A stretch of DNA of 64,000 bases, from the NCBI GenBank assembly GCA_045543655.1, contig JAZPXN010000035.1:1-64000 (forward strand), written 5' to 3'. Below, one piece after another: positions 58,878-64,000 of this stretch (within the stretch, counting starts at the first letter, position 1; the number at the start of each line of letters is the position of its first letter). The notes beneath the pieces are model-generated. The model was not told the DNA's origin. It searched no databases and worked only from the letters and a program-made list of their open reading frames with translations. Source of the DNA: RGIG995 sp045543655 (GTDB lineage Bacteria > Bacillota > Clostridia > Oscillospirales > UBA644). Both the position numbers and the translations under genes were made by a program.

Positions 58878-59504
58878 TTACGAATCCTTTCGTTGATACT
58901 CCCGGCAAAGATCGGTGAGAAAACATTCCTCGCAACGGGGCTTGCGGGCGTCACAGCATTCCCTCCCGTGGTGAACCAGCGCGTGACAGAAGCGCATGCT
59001 TTCGCCGGGGGGAACGATTTTCCGCAGAGCCATTTCCACCTTGACGGGATCTTTGGTATCGGCAAATCCCAACCGGTTGGAAAGGCGGATGCAATGAGTA
59101 TCGGCCACGATCACCCCGGGAGCGTCGTACAATTCTCCCATGAGAAGATTTGCGATCTTCCGTCCTACGCCGGGCAATTCCAAAAAGCCCTCCAGGGAGT
59201 CCGGGATGCCGGTCTCGGTCAGCCTACCGGCCATCCGCACGATATCCCGGGATTTCATCCGGTAAAGCCCGCAGGGACGCACCACCTCTTCCACCTCGGA
59301 AAGATCGGCGGCGGCAAGGGACTCCGCGTCCGGCCAACGGCGGAACAGCTCTTCGCAGACGATATTCACCCGCTTGTCGGTGCATTGGGCAGACAACCGG
59401 GAGGCTACCAGCAGCTCGTAAGCGTTCCGAAAATTCAAAGCGCACTTCAATTCCGGATAATGGGAAAAGAGGCGGGCCGAGATTTGCTTGTAATCCGGGG
59501 TCAT
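58878..59504 (-). CDS. nth: Endonuclease III
   Basis: A 208-aa bifunctional DNA glycosylase/AP lyase for oxidised pyrimidines. The helix-hairpin-helix with catalytic lysine is in LPGVGRKIANLLMG, and the catalytic aspartate in VIVADTHCIRLSNRLG. The 4Fe-4S cluster ligands are CCDARKPRCEECFLTDLC (C-x6-C-x2-C-x5-C). MTPDYKQ was chosen as start; it overlaps the rarA stop by four bases (ATGA). Confidence 0.96.
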   Translation of the reverse strand: MTPDYKQISARLFSHYPELKCALNFRNAYELLVASRLSAQCTDKRVNIVCEELFRRWPDAESLAAADLSEVEEVVRPCGLYRMKSRDIVRMAGRLTETGIPDSLEGFLELPGVGRKIANLLMGELYDAPGVIVADTHCIRLSNRLGFADTKDPVKVEMALRKIVPPGESMRFCHALVHHGRECCDARKPRCEECFLTDLCREYQRKDS

Positions 59505-60766
59505 TTTTGTTCCCCCTTGATCAGTTCCCAATATTTTTTGGCGGCCTGCTCGGTTTTGTTCTCTCCGTATTCGTAATAGCAGTCCCGCTTCAGCCCGTCG
59601 GGCAGATATTGCTGGGGTACGTAATGCCCGGGATAAGCGTGGGGATATTTGTAGCCGACGCCGTGCTCCAGCTTTTCCGCACCGCCGTAGTGGCTGTCCT
59701 TCAGATGGGCGGGAATATCCCCCGCGCCGGAAGAGCGGATCTTATCCATGGCGGCGTCGATGGCGTTGATGGCGCTATTGGATTTGGGAGCGGTGGCCAG
59801 AAGCAAAGTGGCCTCTGCCAGGGGGATGCGGGCCTCGGGAAAGCCCAGCTGCAGAGCCGCGTCCACGCAGGCCTTGACCACGGCGATGGCCTGGGGATAG
59901 GCAAGACCGATATCCTCGGCGGCAATCACCAGAAGCCGGCGACAGATCGACGGCAGATCCTCGGCGATCACCAGCCGCGCCAGATAATGGACGGCGGCGT
60001 CGGGATCGGATCCCCGAATGGACTTCTGAAAGGCCGAGAGAATATCGTAATGGGAATCTCCGTCCCGGTCGTAGCGCATACTGCTTCGTTTGGAGACTTC
60101 TTTGGCCGCTTCCAGGGAAACGCAGATCTCCTTTTGTCCCGGCTTGCGGCTGCAGAGCACCTCCACCGTATTCAGCGCCTTGCGCACGTCTCCCCCGCAG
60201 GTGGCGGCGATATGAGAAACGACGCCCTCCTCCACCGTTACGGTGACGGGAGCCCCGTTCATAGCCTCAAAGCCCCGCTTGACCGCCGTTTCCAGATCCC
60301 GCTTTTCCAGGGGATGGAATTCGAAGACCGTGCAACGGGAAATAATGGCGCCGTAAATATAAAAATAGGGATTTTCGGAGGTGGAGGCAATGAGGGTGAT
60401 CGATCCGTTTTCGATAAATTCCAGCAGGATCTGCTGCTGTTTTTTCGTGAAATATTGCATCTCGTCCAGATACAGAATGATGCCCCGGTCGTTGCCCAGA
60501 GCGCCGATCTGCCCGATGACGTCCTTGATATTATCGGTATTTGCGGTGGTAGCGTTGAGCTTATAGAGGGTTTTATCGGTCTGTTTGGCAATGATCTGCG
60601 CAAGAGTGGTCTTCCCGATCCCCGCGGGGCCGTAGAAAATCATATTGGGGATATTCCCGCTCTCGATAATATTCCGCAAGGGCTTGCCGGGACCCAGCAG
60701 ATGGCGCTGACCCAGCATATCGTCCAAAGACTCCGGTCGGAGACGGGCGGGCAGGGGGGTATACAC
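59501..60766 (-). CDS. rarA: Replication-associated recombination protein A (MgsA/RarA)
   Basis: A 421-aa AAA+ ATPase that acts at stalled replication forks. Walker A is MIFYGPAGIGKTTLAQ and Walker B ILYLDEMQYF; sensor 1 is TLIASTSENPYF. The C-terminal helical part holds YKYPHAYPGHYVPQQYLPDG, a family hallmark. The start is taken as GTG at 60766 (reads YTPLPARLRP after fMet), with AGAGG about eight bases ahead. It heads the rarA-nth-prmA operon. Confidence 0.94.
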   Translation of the reverse strand: MYTPLPARLRPESLDDMLGQRHLLGPGKPLRNIIESGNIPNMIFYGPAGIGKTTLAQIIAKQTDKTLYKLNATTANTDNIKDVIGQIGALGNDRGIILYLDEMQYFTKKQQQILLEFIENGSITLIASTSENPYFYIYGAIISRCTVFEFHPLEKRDLETAVKRGFEAMNGAPVTVTVEEGVVSHIAATCGGDVRKALNTVEVLCSRKPGQKEICVSLEAAKEVSKRSSMRYDRDGDSHYDILSAFQKSIRGSDPDAAVHYLARLVIAEDLPSICRRLLVIAAEDIGLAYPQAIAVVKACVDAALQLGFPEARIPLAEATLLLATAPKSNSAINAIDAAMDKIRSSGAGDIPAHLKDSHYGGAEKLEHGVGYKYPHAYPGHYVPQQYLPDGLKRDCYYEYGENKTEQAAKKYWELIKGEQK

Positions 60767-60800
60767 GAAGATCACCTCTCATGAAAGCATACTACGTTAT

Positions 60801-60829
60801 ATTATATCACATTTTCCTCCGTTTGTAAA
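60801..60829 (-). promoter_or_regulatory. Promoter of the rarA-nth-prmA operon
   Basis: Minus-strand TTTACA (60824-60829), 17 bases, TATAAT (60801-60806), 35 bases before the GTG start. Confidence 0.8.
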
Positions 60830-60855
60830 GAGACTTCGGAAAATCTTAAAACATT

Positions 60856-60876
60856 AAAAAAAGGCCGCCTCCGGCC
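60856..60876 (-). terminator. Orphan minus-strand terminator upstream of rarA
   Basis: GGCCG-CCTC-CGGCC (60863-60876) is followed on the minus strand by seven Ts. No minus-strand protein gene lies upstream, since the genes beyond 61035 run the other way. It may end a small RNA transcribed from about 60880-60980. Confidence 0.55.
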
Positions 60877-60985
60877 AAGTACAAACCGAAGAGAGAAAAG
60901 GAAGAGAAGCCCCCGTTCAAAGGGCGAAAAAGCAGGGACCTCCCACCCGGTTTTTTATTTTATTTCAAACTCCCCGAAAACCGTA

Positions 60986-61014
60986 TTGACAAACGGGGAA
61001 GAATGTGCTACAAT
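60986..61014 (+). promoter_or_regulatory. Promoter of the hypothetical/GH20 unit
   Basis: TTGACA (60986-60991), 17 bases, TACAAT (61009-61014), 20 bases before the ATG at 61035. Confidence 0.8.
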
Positions 61015-61034
61015 AACCCCAAGGAGTGATTTTT

Positions 61035-61325
61035 ATGTTATTTCCGGAAAAAATGTCCGCCGTTCCCCAGCCCCGGAGAGCCGATCTCTGGCGGGAATAC
61101 CGCACCCTTTGCACCGCCCTTTCCCTGCAGGTGAAGCTGCGCCGGGAAGGAAGAACCGCCACGGAAGCGGAGCTGTCTCCCCTGCGGGAAGCCGCTGGCA
61201 AGGCCAACGGAATTCTGGCGGAATTCGGAATGACGCCCTCTTTCTTCCCCACAGACGCAGATTTTTTCGCAAAGCTTCTGGAAGAACTTTCCGCCGCCAT
61301 GAAAGCGCCCCGCCGACCGGATTAA
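61035..61325 (+). CDS. Small hypothetical protein ahead of the GH20 genes
   Basis: A 96-aa, charge-rich, mostly helical protein (RADLWREYRTLCTALSLQVK, FFAKLLEELSAAMKAP). AAGGAG stands eight bases before ATG and a promoter lies just upstream. No family recognised. It is 29 bases ahead of the first GH20 gene on the same strand, so it may be co-transcribed and belong to the same unit. Confidence 0.65.
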   Translation: MLFPEKMSAVPQPRRADLWREYRTLCTALSLQVKLRREGRTATEAELSPLREAAGKANGILAEFGMTPSFFPTDADFFAKLLEELSAAMKAPRRPD

Positions 61326-61354
61326 AATGCTTTTTGAAAAAGGAGAAAGAAACC

Positions 61355-62989
61355 ATGATCGTCCCCCGCCTGAAAAACGAGCCGCAGAATCCAAATACCC
61401 TTTCCTTTTCCCGGACGCTGACCGTCAGCGCCGGAGAATTCACCGAAAAAGCGGTGAAGCTGCTCGGCTATTTCCTGCCCTACGGCACCTTTTCCGCCGC
61501 AGAATCCGGGCAGATCGAAGGAATCTTGACCGATCTTCCGTCGGAAGAATACGAGCTGACCGTCAAAGAAGGCAAGGTCACCGCGAAATACGGCGACTAC
61601 CTCGGCCTTCGCAACGCCCTTTCGACCTTTGCGCTTTCCGTGAAGCTGAGGGGAGACGCTCTGGTTCTGCCGGAATTTTCCGCCGCCGATGCTCCGGCCT
61701 GCACGTTCCGGGGTATTTTATTGGATCCCGCCAGAGGGAATCCTCCCTTTGAAAATTTCTGCAACGTGCTGATCCTGGCGGCAAAATGCAAATACAACTA
61801 TTTTCAGTTCCATATTGCGGAGCATCAATGGCTGAGCGTCGAGATGGACTGTCTGCCTGCGGAATACCGGCACCCCCGTTGCTTCACGAAAGCCCAGATC
61901 AAGGAGCTGAACGGGCTTTGCGACGTTCTCGGCATTGAGATCATCCCCGACTTTGACATTCCAGCCCACGCCACCCGGCTGGTGGAGCTGTTTCCCGAGA
62001 TCGCCTGTGAGCCTCCCGAAGACGCCATCCCCAGCAAGTGGGTCGCCTGCACCGGGTCGGAGAAAACCTACGCGCTATACGAAAAGATCATTGCAGAGGT
62101 TCTGCAGCTCTTTCCGAACGGAAAATTCTTCCATATGTGCGGCGACGAGCTGGAATTTGCGGAAAAAGCTCACGTGCGCCCAAATTCTCTCTGCCATTGG
62201 ACCATTTGCAGAAAATGCAAGGAATTCCGGAAGAAGCACGGGCTTCGGGACCGGACGGAGCAATATTACTATTTCGTCAACCGCATCAATCGGATCGTCA
62301 AGGGGCACGGCCGCAGGCTGATGATGTCCAGCGACCAGATCGACTGCACCCGTCCGGCGGGGATCGACCTTGACGTGCTGATGGTCTTCTGGCGCATCGC
62401 AATGCCCGGCCGAGGGCCCTACGACGGTTGCTCCTTCGACGGCCAGCTGAGCCTGGGATATCAGGTGGTCAACGCCTATTATCCCGACACCTACATCGAC
62501 GAAGAGACCTACATGAACGACGAGACCATCCGCACCTGGCGCTGGGACGAGCGTCCGAAATGCGCACCGGAACACAAAAAACAGATCGTCGGAGGCGAGC
62601 TGAACGCCTGGAACTACGGAGACGAAGATCCCCACTACGCCTTCAACGACCGGGTCCTGCCCACCACCGTAGCCCTGATGGGTGACAAGTTGTGGAACGG
62701 GGACGTGCTTCCCTACAGCGCGGAATACGACGAGGCCCTGAATCGCACCGTCTTCGGTGCCGGAACCCCCGAAGGACTGAATATATTCCCCGGCATCGGC
62801 GCCCGTATCCCACCCCGGACCGCGGCCTGGTCCTACCCCGATCGGGTGACCTGCTCCAACGAAGAGATCGAACGAATCCTCAAAACCCTCAACGAAGGAC
62901 GGTATCTGGCCGGAGACTCCTTCCGGGCCGGAGTCTATGAAAAATGTCTGCGTTATACGCTGAACAACAGAAAGGATGGAAAAAAATGA
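61355..62989 (+). CDS. GH20-like beta-N-acetylhexosaminidase, copy 1
   Basis: A 544-aa cytoplasmic GH20-type enzyme. An N-terminal alpha/beta GH20b-like domain (to about 115) is followed by a TIM barrel with FRGILLDPARGN, IIPDFDIPAHATRLVE and the catalytic pair D264-E265 in FHMCGDELEF. GH20 enzymes normally have H-x-G-G-D-E; here the first Gly is Cys (C262). The C-terminal part has LPTTVALMGDKLWNGDVLPY. Family enzymes use a substrate-assisted mechanism to release GlcNAc or GalNAc. The next gene is a close paralogue and overlaps by four bases. Confidence 0.87.
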   Translation: MIVPRLKNEPQNPNTLSFSRTLTVSAGEFTEKAVKLLGYFLPYGTFSAAESGQIEGILTDLPSEEYELTVKEGKVTAKYGDYLGLRNALSTFALSVKLRGDALVLPEFSAADAPACTFRGILLDPARGNPPFENFCNVLILAAKCKYNYFQFHIAEHQWLSVEMDCLPAEYRHPRCFTKAQIKELNGLCDVLGIEIIPDFDIPAHATRLVELFPEIACEPPEDAIPSKWVACTGSEKTYALYEKIIAEVLQLFPNGKFFHMCGDELEFAEKAHVRPNSLCHWTICRKCKEFRKKHGLRDRTEQYYYFVNRINRIVKGHGRRLMMSSDQIDCTRPAGIDLDVLMVFWRIAMPGRGPYDGCSFDGQLSLGYQVVNAYYPDTYIDEETYMNDETIRTWRWDERPKCAPEHKKQIVGGELNAWNYGDEDPHYAFNDRVLPTTVALMGDKLWNGDVLPYSAEYDEALNRTVFGAGTPEGLNIFPGIGARIPPRTAAWSYPDRVTCSNEEIERILKTLNEGRYLAGDSFRAGVYEKCLRYTLNNRKDGKK

Positions 62990-64000
62990 TTGTCCCCCGC
63001 CTGAAAAACGAACCGAAAGATCCCAAATTCCTGGCCTTCCCCCGGACGCTGACCGTCAGCGCCGGAGACTTCACCGAAAAAGCGGTGAAGCTGCTCGGCT
63101 ATTTCCTGCCCTACGGCACCTTTTCCGCCGCAAAATCCGGGCAGATCGAAGCGGTCAAGACCAATCTTCCGTCGGAGGAATACGGACTGACCGTCGAAGA
63201 AGGCAAGATCACCGTAAAATACGGCGATTACCTCGGCCTTCGCAATGCCCTTTCCACCGTCGCGCTGTGGGCGAAGATCGACGGAGACGCCCTTCTTCTG
63301 CCGGAGGGAACCGTAAAAGACGCTCCCGCCTGCGGCTTCCGGAGCGTGATGCTGGATCCCGCCCGGGGCAATCCTCCCTTTGAAAATTTCTGCAACGTGC
63401 TGATTTTGGCCGCAAAATGCAAGATGAATTATTTCCATTTCCACATCGTAGAACATAAATGGCTCAGCGTGGAGATGGCCTCCCTCCCCCGGGAATATCT
63501 CTACGAAGGCTACTACACCAAAGCGCAGGTCAAGGAACTGAACGATCTGTGCGATATTCTGGGGCTTGAGATCATTCCCGAATTCGATATGCCCGGCCAC
63601 GCAACGAAGCTGATCGAGTTTTTCCCCAATCTGGCCTGCACGCCGCCGGAGGATACCCCCCAAAGCACCTGGGCCATCTGCACCGGGTCGGAGGGCACCT
63701 ACGAATTATACGAAAAGATCATCGACGAGGTTCTGGAGATGTTCCCCAACGGCCGGTACTTCCATATGGGCGGGGACGAGCTGGAATTCGCGGATCTGGC
63801 CCACAAGCGCCCCAACAGCCTCTGCCATTGGACGATCTGCAGTAAGTGTAAGGAATTCCGCAAAAAACACGGCTTGAAGGATCGGACGGAGCAGTATTAT
63901 TATTTCGCAAATTATATCAACGGGCTGGTGAAAAAGCATGGCCGCCGGATGATCATGTGGTCCGACCATATCGACTGCGCCCGTCCCGTGGGAATGTCCA
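62986..64000 (+). CDS. GH20-like beta-N-acetylhexosaminidase, copy 2 (cut by window end)
   Basis: A frame open from ATG 62986 (ATGA overlap with copy 1) to the last base, giving 338 residues. It is colinear with copy 1 from the first residue (MIVPRLKNEP in both), roughly two thirds identical by eye. It keeps the normal motif FHMGGDELEF with D264-E265, and IIPEFDMPGHATKLIEFF. The tandem pair is a recent duplication; different active-site surroundings suggest diverged substrates. AAAGGATGG precedes the ATG. Confidence 0.88.
   Translation, partial: MIVPRLKNEPKDPKFLAFPRTLTVSAGDFTEKAVKLLGYFLPYGTFSAAKSGQIEAVKTNLPSEEYGLTVEEGKITVKYGDYLGLRNALSTVALWAKIDGDALLLPEGTVKDAPACGFRSVMLDPARGNPPFENFCNVLILAAKCKMNYFHFHIVEHKWLSVEMASLPREYLYEGYYTKAQVKELNDLCDILGLEIIPEFDMPGHATKLIEFFPNLACTPPEDTPQSTWAICTGSEGTYELYEKIIDEVLEMFPNGRYFHMGGDELEFADLAHKRPNSLCHWTICSKCKEFRKKHGLKDRTEQYYYFANYINGLVKKHGRRMIMWSDHIDCARPVGMS

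Noticed and set aside
60880..60985. Signal recognition particle RNA or tmRNA upstream of rarA
   Set aside because: The conserved SRP core (GGAAGGAAGCAGCC-like) and the tmRNA alanine-acceptor ends are absent on both strands.

Overview
The window looks like chromosomal DNA of an endospore-forming member of class Clostridia (Bacillota), probably an uncultured gut or rumen type. The evidence is a cotJA-cotJB-cotJC spore coat operon, a PyrR-type attenuator ahead of a large pyrimidine operon, an initiator tRNA, a monomeric [FeFe] hydrogenase, a glycyl radical enzyme, many plant or host glycan glycosidases, AGGAGG-type ribosome binding sites, and consensus TTGACA-17-TATAAT promoters. Base composition is moderately GC-rich and stop codons are almost all TAA or TGA. 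No phage, plasmid, insertion sequence or CRISPR array was recognised.

Layout. 0-0.6 kb: a truncated gene and two tRNAs (Leu-TAA, fMet) on the minus strand. 0.7-3.5 kb: GHL6-type glycosidase and AraC regulator. 3.7-6.6 kb: five-gene redox/housekeeping operon (msrC, two flavoproteins, DUF5714, DUF523). 6.7-8.2 kb: ferredoxin-like protein divergent from a Crp/Fnr regulator that carries an in-frame amber codon. 8.3-12.6 kb: phosphoesterase, and an operon of deacylase, tyrosine phosphatase, sfsA, ZIP transporter and DUF1295 protein. 12.8-19.4 kb: a GH51 arabinofuranosidase, a glycyl radical enzyme and its activase, divergent from an AraC regulator followed by a group B [FeFe] hydrogenase. 19.6-23.2 kb: acyl-CoA ligase plus a six-hairpin glycosidase. 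23.4-33.8 kb: pyrC-carB-pyrK-pyrD-(esterase)-pyrF-(SGNH)-pyrE-pyrB-pyrI under a PyrR-like leader. 34.1-35.9 kb: GH36-like alpha-galactosidase.

36.1-50.0 kb holds the most unusual locus: one 14-kb operon of four very large genes, made in the order signal-peptide/vWA membrane protein, Tubulin_2 (FtsZ-like) GTPase protein, 753-aa two-TM protein, and a 1775-aa protein with membrane segments, a zinc ribbon, a degenerate metallopeptidase-like motif and a transglutaminase-like domain. It looks like a membrane-associated cytoskeletal or membrane-remodelling machine of unknown function.

50.2-64 kb: pyrophosphatase, zinc-ribbon proteins, polysaccharide deacetylase, DUF3737 protein, cotJ operon, permuted papain-like protein, CPBP protease, a membrane protein, prmA-nth-rarA, and two tandem GH20 hexosaminidase genes (the second cut by the window end). 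A palindromic hairpin repeat occurs four times in gene gaps. Two AraC-linked glycosidase loci, the hydrogenase and the glycyl radical enzyme fit a strictly anaerobic, glycan-fermenting lifestyle.
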